This document shows positions 55,601 to 62,434 of a DNA stretch of 64,000 bases, piece after piece (positions within the stretch are counted from its first letter, which is position 1; each line of letters starts with the position of its first letter). The stretch comes from Giardia muris. Lineage: Eukaryota > Fornicata > Diplomonadida > Hexamitidae. A program made the translations under genes and the position numbers. Below the pieces are notes generated by a model. That model did not search any database and was not told where the DNA came from. It saw only the letters and a program-made list of their open reading frames with translations. The stretch spans positions 372,001 to 436,000 of the forward strand of contig CM016928.1 of NCBI GenBank assembly GCA_006247105.1. Direction: 5' to 3'.

Positions 55601-56051
55601 TTGAGGGCGCCAATCGTCGATCAATTCGTGGTCCGAGCTCCGTTAACCTATGTCTGGCTTCTAAGAAGTAATCTCGCAAGGATGGACGAAGGATATCTGT
55701 GTATCCAGCGCAGACCCGTGTCCGAAGCCCTGCGCCCACTGAGGCGAAGAAATCCGGAGGTGGAGTTCTTGGCGGGCCCAAGTCCTTGAAGCGTCTTGAA
55801 GCAATGGCACCGTCTTGAGGGGGGACTGGTAGGGCTCGACCAGGGTGTTTGCGCATGTACGCCCCCACTGCCTCCCACCCTAATAAGAACTCGGTTGGAG
55901 AAAGAGGTGAAGCGGTTCCAATGAGACATAGTGCAGGATGCTTTGCGACGGTGACCATCTGCCCCACCTGCCAAGGCTCTGGTGCGCTTAAAAGCGCCCT
56001 TTGGACGGCAAAGGCGAGGAAACGCAACGCCCCAATGCTTTCGCCCTTCGT
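49674..56051 (-). CDS. PRP8: Prp8, central U5 snRNP splicing factor (start codon unresolved)
   Basis: About 2125 residues against roughly 2300-2400 in most eukaryotes. Conserved blocks appear in order: GALRFLAFAV...PWQ (N-terminal domain), HRKGITYLILDYNF, TLSTKERKRSRFGKGFHL, GIYRYKYRLVRHIK, LTEAWRCWRAGIPY, QTRIKQELNTKTPTRFPQVV, GGLGMLSIGSL, LPNRRFALWWSPTLNR, YVGFEAQIDLTGIFMCG, the RNase H-like region (DDTLAYRFRTVVDK, LDPYTGQLRVAVV) and a divergent Jab1/MPN tail. The frame is open to 56141 but contains no ATG before 55958, although clear Prp8 homology begins near 56036. The likely initiation point is at ACG 56051, next to the A/T tract shared with the divergent Hsp110-like gene. A non-AUG start, a sequence error or an undetected 5' exon are all possible. 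Confidence 0.9.
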   Translation of the reverse strand, partial: TKGESIGALRFLAFAVQRALLSAPEPWQVGQMVTVAKHPALCLIGTASPLSPTEFLLGWEAVGAYMRKHPGRALPVPPQDGAIASRRFKDLGPPRTPPPDFFASVGAGLRTRVCAGYTDILRPSLRDYFLEARHRLTELGPRIDRRLAPSIVDMLVTGNDPFATREGVVLRQPLTEETLLLHAAIYFAPSAEKSGWRRFVLPPPRCVASYCARPFPHVPCRPASMPTQLVFRDITLKAKKPTLHERNFQRLGSYGRAQRVPTTPHETVFEAISRSPMFSTERMEWLEACLLLLEQAHTAFQLVMHRKGITYLILDYNFELSATKTLSTKERKRSRFGKGFHLIRELARFLKYIVDVHVLYRSQLLAFSDFVASIYNLYATVGVSTGIYRYKYRLVRHIKQIKGYDTLIASGDLPCFSPPLQRIIIFSLRCLAPLAERYITHLLQRFDGRTSEQKRITQQRAEANQVLQLERKTFAGLQALSPGITSGSVIARRLQKHLTEAWRCWRAGIPYTAIYQQMSPELAVLVRDYVDERSRLYRAEVQTVAERLVRNKWIRKVTLRRYTARSGRLLLLEWKKATMECLESAPDQSLIRSSVRGLFLARVISTHVPLVPFPNEELSFRVECFMAALNTLRETLSGQISLSRPQQELQNLVTKALDNSDEFLIRAEELLLRRRTFPAVELGFERTRTFVYPIYTVTGIERIVDAYLAGYLAHSLLSDPRRYLLLRGFGSLDLNNAFGVELKIEAVNHYARHIRVVRRGRTITIIRYSVDLLAQLKSLNHIFLRAILQCFLDPVICDYIISRISGTYVFKDMTYVCGCGVPLAFDFSWLIAFILLALGDVFFLAGCMPCRDETQLPDEDDRLIGRYLDFLTAYLSRYSHDSPLVQLFSRKAGEDVCVDLEGLGLCYGSHKVLSYARVGTYVYLVCYGDVDKAPSLEADATNPLMSTYSTTDLYRLSAEGSLSLEMNAYTVTIDALGDYRLGVPEAVAMDFTYAAKDLLRGAGSTSFVKTVGKWNSLLLNVALYYRGALLSSRALLGTILVHEEKVQTRIKQELNTKTPTRFPQVVFNSPREYGGLGMLSIGSLSIPTLGLDGSISHDPLLFHSLLKRKELRWKPNRPDFVLPSILDVMIPWEEELVRCEHGYRNLLQQTRKRCSEHGHTGHMLISYLKDLLAARLGADDEPITLPRGVQLLKFLGTVCQGCNPWAFLLNPRIPANWTLSMRGWYDRHVIGMIYDLEPYYQRLLVVLGGINGILRHTLFPILGLPTPTSAIWQAGPSGSGIVRRGATRAQIHGQSQLPNRRFALWWSPTLNRSSVYVGFEAQIDLTGIFMCGRLATLKTLYVSLFRCHLWQSLHDSLSTDLLSAVSSVGTARREACHPRKSYRFHVTSNDVTVVLARPEVFVSGCTLLLRDIWTNGTELELINGGVPKGSPTRVWWLDLHLVWGNVDTRDLLSDKAKEKYLFYTAAETRNTYPEGRGMLVCIDLVYGTIAGYGDVPASIISGFRDVTLRFAEFVKANAVVRVMRERIQSYLEIKLDASSAMGITPLTLGSIFDPLSGGKAGAVLVLDDTLAYRFRTVVDKAGSHVRILNGFVVLLDPYTGQLRVAVVPATIYSGQSHRAALGRWSGAEAVANYLTTLPRGLRPRTLVVCRASAIDPVRTLVAGLDGSISVIGSSMDWGLGGIHLALISLRISDKEHARVPLDALIQSQEGSYIFSFDVYRALQAVSGDIGLPVQEPPATLFLRLLLYVKQLSISQAGWERMLAEQVGSSFSSSSPSLSTIIPKEFNPEAWMLILHMPRMTPDAWEALMESLRNSILQAYAVKSGINLDLLSRADRAQVLLGAELQAETGIQRRESPFQDVHHTTNAFGYDIAVTTQGVTLVSSSVCGNSTERYRLFDALVRARSSQEAVARCDDILHTLVSEITGTTLNKSAVRLLVGETKALSSSLPNPTCLLFVALLVGFQREIRPVSGPHQILEVAEVRLPELYEGTLPMAVGEIREGYRVIGVTLFCDSHDFDARLPTLRNLLRDILSAAYDRPFVCLINFGVSAFDIENCITYVVELDGQVRLAHASSTHTQVVGHCRISRAGELTYPVTGFDRMVPPSTAQALVSRFETALHTTGENLL

Positions 56052-56062
56052 CCTTCTTAAAA
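56052..56062. promoter_or_regulatory. A/T tract between Prp8 and Hsp110-like starts
   Basis: CCTTCTTAAAA lies between the presumed Prp8 start (56051, minus) and the ATG of the Hsp110-like gene (56063, plus). It is the only A/T-rich element in the neighbourhood, so it probably drives both genes. The claim rests on spacing and composition only. Confidence 0.45.
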
Positions 56063-57835
56063 ATGTTAACACCAACGTTGGCGTTGTCCCTCGGGAACAA
56101 GGCCCTTTGCGTCGCAACGGTTGGCCCCGCAGGCGCACAGGTCATCCAGCTGGGCGACAAGCGGATCGTTCCGGCCGTCATCGCGTTCACTCCCGAGGGG
56201 AGAAGATATGATATCGAAGCCGCGGCGAAGCGAAACCTCTGCCGACAGACTTATGACAGCCTCCCCCTACTCTTCGGTAAGGACCCCTCATTTCTCGATA
56301 GTCCACGTTTTCGAAGGATCCAGTCGTTTCTCAACCTTCCTTTGAAGGTCCAGGACGGCGATATCTACATAGAGCTGGGCCCCGACGCTCCTCCAGCTCC
56401 TTTCGAGTTTGCATATGGCTCTCTCGTGAAGAGGGTGCTTGGAGAAGCAAGTCTACAGCTAGGGTGGACCGGTACGGTTGACATCATTGCTCCTTATCTC
56501 CCCTTTTGGCCATCGCATGCCCAAGCACGCCTCACCGCTGCGATAGAGTGTACGGGCTACAAGTGCCTAGCCCTTTACACGAAACACCTCGCCCTTGGGG
56601 CATGTCTTATGCTTAAGCTTCGACAGCCAAATAGCCGGCTAGGACCAGGGTTCCACGGCATCCTTGACGTTGGGGAGTACTATTCCCTCTACGCCATTTT
56701 CCAGCTCGATACCTCCGAAGTCACAACGATGTACTTGAACTATAACGTGGGTCTCGGGGCCATTGACTTTGATATTCGACTCGCTGACTACTTTCTAGGA
56801 AAACTGAGGGCACAAGGCCGAGAATCTCTTTGTGATCTGATCGAGGCGTCCCAAAGGCAACGCACGAAGCTACTACATGCCATTAAGGAGGCAAAGAAGA
56901 TTCTCTCGGTCAATAGCTCAGCAAACATTACGCTGGATGGGGTTGGGGACGCTGGGGAGACCCTGACAATTTCAGTGACACAATCGGACTTCGTCGCGAT
57001 GTCGATGGACCTTGTCTCTCAATACTCGCAGCTTATCCGCGCCCCAGAGCTGACTAGTAGGATCAGTAGTCTCAGTATCACCGGGGGTGGGAGCCGCATT
57101 CACCCCATCCAGCATGCTGTCACCCAGGTGGTCCCAAGTGCGTTGATCACTAAGGTTCTTAACCCCGACAACTCGGTCGCTGAGGGTTTGGGCTGCCTGG
57201 CCCTTCTGGATCAGGATAAGTATCCCAAGAAGACCATTCCAGTAGTTCGTGACCTTTGTTATCGTTCCATCTACATCCTGCCATGCGCGGATGATTTGCA
57301 ATTATCTGGCCCATATGAGGTCTTTAAGACCGGAGATCACCTTCCCGCGCGTCAGAGCATCACGTTTACACTCCCCCCAGGGCCAATTCAACTCAAACTT
57401 TTTGATAGCTTCGAGGATAACATTGCGACGTACACATTCGTCGTCCCCAAAAACGTCCTGCACCTAGCAGTCGAGGTTGCTGTTTCCATTAACATACAAC
57501 TCGATAGGTCCATTTCAATTGAGGTCGCACAAGTGGGTGGGCCCTCCCTCAACCTCTCTCGAGTATGGCCAGATCCCGTTACCTCGTCTATGTTCCGTGA
57601 TATGCTTCTGAAGCTCGATGCTGACCTCACAAAGATCGAAGAGGAGGCTGAGGGGTATGCCACCCGGATCAATGCCATCTGCTCCCGTCTCTACGCGCTC
57701 AAGGCCGACGAGAAGATAGATGAGACGTCGCGCCAGGATGTTCTGGAAGCGTTGGACCTGCTTGAAGACGGCGCCAGGATCGAAGACTCCGTCCTCGTTG
57801 ACCTGGAAGAGAGGTATGGGGTGCATACTGCATGA
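56063..57835 (+). CDS. Hsp70-superfamily protein, Hsp110-like, degenerate
   Basis: 590 residues from the ATG at 56063 behind CTTCTTAAAA. It keeps the actin/Hsp70 fold plan but not the canonical ATP motifs: the phosphate-1 loop is ALSLGNKALCVATVG instead of IDLGTTYSCV, the second phosphate loop is ILDVGEYYSLYA, and the adenosine motif is ITGGGSRIHPIQ. RIVPAVIAFTPEGRRYDIEAAAKRN is the recognisable Hsp70 N-terminal block. The substrate-binding part is short, with a C-terminal helical region (LLKLDADLTKIEEEAEGYATR). It probably acts as a nucleotide exchange factor like Sse1 or Lhs1; there is no signal peptide or ER retention signal, favouring the cytosol. Confidence 0.78.
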   Translation: MLTPTLALSLGNKALCVATVGPAGAQVIQLGDKRIVPAVIAFTPEGRRYDIEAAAKRNLCRQTYDSLPLLFGKDPSFLDSPRFRRIQSFLNLPLKVQDGDIYIELGPDAPPAPFEFAYGSLVKRVLGEASLQLGWTGTVDIIAPYLPFWPSHAQARLTAAIECTGYKCLALYTKHLALGACLMLKLRQPNSRLGPGFHGILDVGEYYSLYAIFQLDTSEVTTMYLNYNVGLGAIDFDIRLADYFLGKLRAQGRESLCDLIEASQRQRTKLLHAIKEAKKILSVNSSANITLDGVGDAGETLTISVTQSDFVAMSMDLVSQYSQLIRAPELTSRISSLSITGGGSRIHPIQHAVTQVVPSALITKVLNPDNSVAEGLGCLALLDQDKYPKKTIPVVRDLCYRSIYILPCADDLQLSGPYEVFKTGDHLPARQSITFTLPPGPIQLKLFDSFEDNIATYTFVVPKNVLHLAVEVAVSINIQLDRSISIEVAQVGGPSLNLSRVWPDPVTSSMFRDMLLKLDADLTKIEEEAEGYATRINAICSRLYALKADEKIDETSRQDVLEALDLLEDGARIEDSVLVDLEERYGVHTA

Positions 57836-57839
57836 GACA

Positions 57840-58319
57840 TTAGCGCCTCATCCGCGACGCCGAGGACGACCGATCATAGACGTGGACCGATCGGAAGAAG
57901 TCTCCAAGTTGACTCCTATGATACGGAGAGTTTGAGAATGCCCGAGTCGATCGTTCTATGTTCTCGCGCGTAATCCGGATGCGCTCCCGTTCGTACCGCT
58001 TTTGCTCAGCCGCTCGACTCGCTCGGATCTCTTCACGTTGAGATTCCAGAAGCATCGAGCGTCTTTGTTGCTCCTCCTCCAGCCGTTGGGACAGAAGGGT
58101 GGGGTCCTCGGGGATGCGGCAGGAGAGTGTGAAGGGACAGAACTTGGTCGTATGGACTCGACGGGTGCTGGGGGGTGTTGGTGCTCGGAGCGAGGGGATG
58201 TTGAATTCTCCTGGTGTCCGCTCTCCAAGACTGCGCGTCAGCGGCTTAGGAGCCTGAAGGCCACGGGGTATGGGGTAGAACAACGAGGGTAAGTGAACTG
58301 TCGGTGAATCTGAACTCAT
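57840..58319 (-). CDS. Small disordered/helical protein of unknown function
   Basis: 159 residues from ATG 58319. The first 65 residues are Pro/Ser/Arg rich; residues about 75-120 form one strongly charged helix (LEEEQQRRSMLLESQREEIR). The Ser/Arg-rich end contains SPYHRSQLGDFFRSVH. No family recognised. Its start codon shares one base with the stop codon of the upstream gene on the same strand (TGATG), and its stop is four bases from the end of the convergent Hsp110-like gene. Confidence 0.7.
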   Translation of the reverse strand: MSSDSPTVHLPSLFYPIPRGLQAPKPLTRSLGERTPGEFNIPSLRAPTPPSTRRVHTTKFCPFTLSCRIPEDPTLLSQRLEEEQQRRSMLLESQREEIRASRAAEQKRYERERIRITRENIERSTRAFSNSPYHRSQLGDFFRSVHVYDRSSSASRMRR

Positions 58320-59318
58320 CAATTTTCAGTGGGTATGACAGAAGTATTGATGAACCGTCGAAGCCACGCCTCCATCTTCATGCGTGGTTTAAGTTCTGCG
58401 TCAATGAGGAAGAGTTCTGGCCCACAAGCCCCACCTAGATAGATGAGTAGGGAGGCATCACTCAGGCTTTTGAAAAGCCACCAGGCTGCGGACGGGACAT
58501 CATCAATCAGCTCAATTGACTCCCCATTGATCACTTGTGTGAGAAGGGCGATGGTTATGGCCTCTGACGGTAACTGGGGGGAGCTAACCGTATACCTCGA
58601 TGTGATCGATTCGAGTCTTTTCAAAACGTCAAGAAGCTTATGAAGAGAGGCTCGGTTCTCATATATGTGAGTGGCCGCCTCGAAGAGCGGCTGGGCTGAG
58701 CCGCTCCAGGTGAGCCAGTTGGTTTCATGTTGTGTAGAACAAGACTCCATTCGCTTCATAGTCGCGAGAAGAGCTTCTAGGTCATCGATGGCGGCATAGA
58801 ACTCCCCGCGCTCGATACAGGTGCAGATTTTACGGCCTTCGGCCCTTTTCCGTCTGAGGGAAAGTATCTCGAGTCTTCCTAGAGTTGTGGGGTATCTGGG
58901 CTTGATGGAAACGGTTCCATGCAATCGATATGAAAGAACGGCGATATGGCACACGACATATTGCGAGTACTGGCCTTGGAAGTGAGGGAAGACACGATAT
59001 CGGTGTCCTTGACGTAACTCTCGAATAGAGCGGATGAGAGCGTTACAGAACGTGATGGGCATATACACCACCTTCCAAGGGAAGTTGTGAATACCGATAA
59101 CCGTACTGAGTAGCCCCTCAGCTCCAGCATCCCTCTTATTGATCGAGAGAATAACGTCGTTATCTGTTAGGCAGAGATGAACGACTAGACGACAGCCGCC
59201 CTCGCCAAGGACTGAAAGGGGTGACCTCAATGGAAATAGGAAATATGTAATTGAATGGTGAGTCTGATGGTCTACAAGAGTCCTCCGAGTCTATCAAGAT
59301 TGTCCCGAACATCTTCAT
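58319..59318 (-). CDS. Protein of unknown function, probable frameshift near 5' end
   Basis: The main frame is open from 59290 to the TGA at 58319-58321 but has no ATG until 59062, although the translation before that point (CRLVVHLCLTDNDVILSIN) already looks like folded protein. A neighbouring frame offers ATGs at 59318 and 59312 behind an A/T-rich tract and reads smoothly (MFGTILIDSEDS, FNYIFPISIEVT) to the AAAGGGG run at 59215-59221, where dropping one base would join it to the main frame. So either one base is surplus here or the start is non-AUG. The C-terminal half is helical (ALLATMKRMES, SLHKLLDVLKRLE). I do not recognise the family. Confidence 0.5.
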
Positions 59319-59483
59319 AGATGTAATCCCTCAGAACTTCTGATGATTGGAAGTATAACTTCCTCCTTACCGTGAGCCCATCCTATGCTCTCCTTCCCAC
59401 CCTCCTCTCCCCAGTCTTCTAGCATAGTCAAGCGCACACCTTCTAGATGGAATTACATCGGGACTATGCACAAGACCAGTAAA

Positions 59484-61121
59484 ATGCTTCCGTTCATCAT
59501 TCTTGCTCCTGCATTCGCCTTAGCAAGGTTACCTCAGAAGTACAAGTGCTCGGCAACCCTCACGGTCCCCTATGCTGACAACACGCAACACATGAGGATC
59601 GTGTACGATCTGGTTGGTCATAGGGAGCTGGTCACCTTCTATAATGCCGAAGGTGCCCCGATTGATGGCACATACATTAACCCCGATGTCTACTACAACG
59701 CCCGTACGGAACGCGACCATTTGGTCTGTTATGAGGGTGATCCACCCTCGAATTATGCTCCAAGAGGCTTAGCAGGCCACCCCCTGCTCAATCTCCTCCC
59801 AGAACTGACGTATGACTGGCTCGACAAGGGACTCGATGTCGTCAAGGGGAGGGAGGCACATCACTATTACTTCGTGGGTTTGGAAGGTGAGGACTCGTCT
59901 CAAAGCACGTATAACGCCTATCGCGCGTACCAATACGACTTCTGGTGCTACGACGAGGGCGGGTACTGCATCCCCGTCCGTTGGACGATGCGTTCCATCT
60001 CGGCGTTTGGCTCTCACTTCGATCTCTATAACCTGGACTATAACGATTTCAGTACAGTGCTTTCCGATGATGACTTTGTACTCCCCCCAGCATGTCTAGA
60101 TCCAGTTCGAGGAGAGGAAAAGCAAACCATCACCATCAATAGACTCCTTCTTCTCTTGAGTAGCATGTCAACGTATACAGAAACGATGCTTCAAACCACA
60201 GACGCCATACCTGAAGGCCGTATGAGTACGTACCTCATGAATCGGCGTCTCGTTGATGCCATCAACGCTAATCCTAACTACACCTTCACTGCCTCCATAA
60301 ATTGTCTATCAACGTATACTTTCAATGAATTGAAGGCCCTGAAGACTGGCTTCATCCCACGTCATTCACGGATCGGAACCGATGCCTTCTCAGACTTCAG
60401 CCCCTTCACGCATACGACCGAAGAGCTTCCAAGGGCCCTGGACTGGAGGGTACGTGGCGTCCTAAGCATGGTGAAGGACCAAGTCGCATGTGGATCCTGT
60501 TGGGCATTTGGGGCGATCGGGACGATCGAGGCACTTATTAACATCCATCGCCTCGCCGATGGGGATCATCACTCCGCACCCTTGCTTCGTTTGTCCGAAC
60601 AGGCCATCGTCGACTGCTTTTGGGGAGAGGACTCCTATGGCTGTGATGGAGGAGATACCATATCCGCCTTCAGGTGGTTAAGCACTCAAAACTATGGGCG
60701 TCTAGCTCTTGAGGACGAGTATCCTTACCTTGGCCAGGATGATATCTGTCGTGATGCGCTCTTCGATAATCGCACGGAGTATCGTGTTACCGGATATATC
60801 CCCGTTGAAAGTGGCTCCGTTAACAGCCTTAAGGCAGCGCTTATGGAAGGCCCCGTCGCCATTGCGATCGGCGTGGCCGAAAGCTTGATGTTCTACACGG
60901 GAGGAGTGTACAACGATCCCGCCTGCCCTAGTGCCTTCGATGAACTGGCTCATGCGGTCATCTGTGTTGGTTGGGGAACGGATGCTCTTTATGGAGACTA
61001 CTGGATCGTTCGCAACTCTTGGTCTCCGCGTTGGGGAATGGATGGATACGTGTACATTGCAATGAAGGACAACATCTGTGGTGTCCTAACAGACCCGTGC
61101 AAGGTAACCGTTGAAAAGTAA
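59484..61121 (+). CDS. Secreted papain-family cysteine protease with long N-terminal domain
   Basis: 545 residues from ATG 59484 (CCAGTAAA upstream), which begins a classic signal peptide (MLPFIILAPAFALA). ATGs at 59385 and 59466 are in frame but would bury the signal. About 230 residues of an extra domain precede a short inhibitor-like pro-region (YTFTASINCLSTYTFNELK) and the mature C1A domain: Cys339 in CGSCWAFG, His490 in LAHAVICVG, Asn511 in VRNSWSP, with the disulfide motif GYGCDGGD-like (SYGCDGGD). The overall plan is like the counting-factor-associated cathepsins of other protists. Giardia proteases act in lysosome-like vacuoles, encystation or secretion. A polyadenylation-type AGTAAA overlaps its stop codon. 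Confidence 0.92.
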   Translation: MLPFIILAPAFALARLPQKYKCSATLTVPYADNTQHMRIVYDLVGHRELVTFYNAEGAPIDGTYINPDVYYNARTERDHLVCYEGDPPSNYAPRGLAGHPLLNLLPELTYDWLDKGLDVVKGREAHHYYFVGLEGEDSSQSTYNAYRAYQYDFWCYDEGGYCIPVRWTMRSISAFGSHFDLYNLDYNDFSTVLSDDDFVLPPACLDPVRGEEKQTITINRLLLLLSSMSTYTETMLQTTDAIPEGRMSTYLMNRRLVDAINANPNYTFTASINCLSTYTFNELKALKTGFIPRHSRIGTDAFSDFSPFTHTTEELPRALDWRVRGVLSMVKDQVACGSCWAFGAIGTIEALINIHRLADGDHHSAPLLRLSEQAIVDCFWGEDSYGCDGGDTISAFRWLSTQNYGRLALEDEYPYLGQDDICRDALFDNRTEYRVTGYIPVESGSVNSLKAALMEGPVAIAIGVAESLMFYTGGVYNDPACPSAFDELAHAVICVGWGTDALYGDYWIVRNSWSPRWGMDGYVYIAMKDNICGVLTDPCKVTVEK

Positions 61122-61122
61122 A
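61117..61122 (+). terminator. AGTAAA polyadenylation-type signal spanning the protease stop codon
   Basis: The protease ends AAG TAA AAA, so AGTAAA overlaps the stop, and the next gene begins six bases after it. A second AGTAAA at 61785-61790 lies 28 bases behind the Rab stop and would serve that gene. Both agree with the AGTRAA signal known from Giardia. Confidence 0.5.
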
Positions 61123-61127
61123 AAAAG

Positions 61128-61757
61128 ATGGCTGGTAACGAGTACCTCTTCAAGCTCCTAGTGATTGGTGACTCGGGGGTTGGGAAGTCGGCACTACTTC
61201 TGCGCTTCTGCGACCGCCTTTTCAATCCCGCGTATATCACGACCATTGGTGTCGACTTCAAGGTCAAGTCCGTCAGTCTCAATGAAGACATCGTCAAGCT
61301 CCAGATCTGGGACACAGCCGGGCAGGAGAAGTTCCGTACGATCACGTCGACCTACTACCGAGGCTCGCACGGAATCATGGTTGTGTACGACATCACCTCT
61401 CGCGAGTCCTTCGAGAACGTCCGCACTTGGATTAAGGAGATCGCGAACAATGCTAACAGCACCGTTGTGAAGTACCTCGTCGGCGCGAAGAAGGACCTCC
61501 GCGGGGCCGAGGCCGACGAAGCGACTTGCGTCTCAACAGAGGAAGGCCAGAAGCTTGCCGATGAACTCGGCGTCGCCTTCCTTGAGACATCCTCGAAGAA
61601 TGGCGATAATGTCGAGGCCGCCTTTGAAGACTTGGCCCGTCGGATCATAGAGGTTCAGGGCACCCTCCCCAAGGGCGATGGAAGATCTGCAACTGGGAAG
61701 AACACAGTATCACTTGATGCGAAGGATGAGTCGAAGGAATCAAAGTCCTGCTGTTAA
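61128..61757 (+). CDS. Rab GTPase, Rab1/Rab8-like
   Basis: 209 residues starting six bases after the protease stop (TAAAAAAAG ATG). G1 is GDSGVGKS (15-22), switch I TTIGVDFK, G3 WDTAGQEKF with Gln intact, G5 ETSSKNG, and the Rab-type C-terminus SKSCC for double geranylgeranylation. The RabF motifs (IGVDFK, KLQIWDTAGQE, YYRG) are good. The G4 motif reads AKKD (120-123) in place of NKxD, so the Asn that reads the guanine base is missing. Rab1-type proteins act between ER and downstream compartments; Giardia lacks a stacked Golgi, so the site here is uncertain. Confidence 0.92.
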   Translation: MAGNEYLFKLLVIGDSGVGKSALLLRFCDRLFNPAYITTIGVDFKVKSVSLNEDIVKLQIWDTAGQEKFRTITSTYYRGSHGIMVVYDITSRESFENVRTWIKEIANNANSTVVKYLVGAKKDLRGAEADEATCVSTEEGQKLADELGVAFLETSSKNGDNVEAAFEDLARRIIEVQGTLPKGDGRSATGKNTVSLDAKDESKESKSCC

Positions 61758-61882
61758 GACTACACTTGCCTCATACCGCACGGGAGTAAAGGGTTTATTC
61801 TACGCTCATCCACTTGTCTCCCTTCTCCTATTGAATTCTTCATTATACTCTCTCTACCCTGTCTGATAGCGCCTCTGAACCC

Positions 61883-62434
61883 ATGCCGATCCCTTCGGAA
61901 GAAGAGCAGATCCATCTCGCCGCATACATCCAGGCCATCGTGACCGTCTGTGCGTACTCCTTCACTGGCAATGAAAGAGTTCTTAGTGAGACGATGAAGG
62001 CCGTCTATGAAGCGATCTCTGGCCGTGTCGCAGCCGAAGAAACGGTTAACCTCAACAAGTATACTCCAGGCTTCTCCAGTCAGCAGCCACGCCGCACAAG
62101 TACCATGGGAGTCGACGATTTCGCAGCAGACACGGGCGTTCCTATCCAGCTTCCAAACGTGAACTTCACTCTCTGGCCCGGCGAGAACTTAGACCCAGTC
62201 TGCATCCTGATCATCGGGCTCGGCCTCATCGCAGGTAATGACTCGGTGTGTCGTCCAATGGTGATGCGATTGATCAACAAGATCCTGGTCTACGGCTCCG
62301 TCTATGCTAAGCGTGCGTGCCCTCTGGCCTTGGCCCTCATGAACCTCTCTTCCCCAACTCCAGAGCTAACCGATATGCTTTACCGCATCGCCACACTCTC
62401 AGACATCAATGCTGTCGTCCCGGTCGGATCCTGA
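61883..62434 (+). pseudogene. Truncated Rpn1 (26S proteasome base) fragment
   Basis: A 183-codon frame whose content corresponds to only the middle of Rpn1/PSMD2, which is normally about 900 residues. IQAIVTVCAYSFTGN matches the repeat before the acidic linker; DPVCILIIGLGLIAGNDSV matches the toroid repeat (LGLALIAMGEE); ILVYGSVYAKRACPLALALMNLSS matches [23 protein letters not shown]. Sequence after that is missing: the frame ends a few codons later where the antisense ankyrin pseudogene begins. It starts with its own ATG at 61883 but without an immediate A/T tract. Likely a remnant of a duplicated and truncated gene; expression as a short protein cannot be excluded. Confidence 0.62.

Noticed and set aside
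55648..56190. 180-codon minus-strand frame starting at or near ATG 56145, considered as a 5' exon of Prp8
   Set aside because: It is in another frame, runs far past the Prp8 homology start, lacks Giardia-type splice signals and would be antisense to the Hsp110-like N-terminus.
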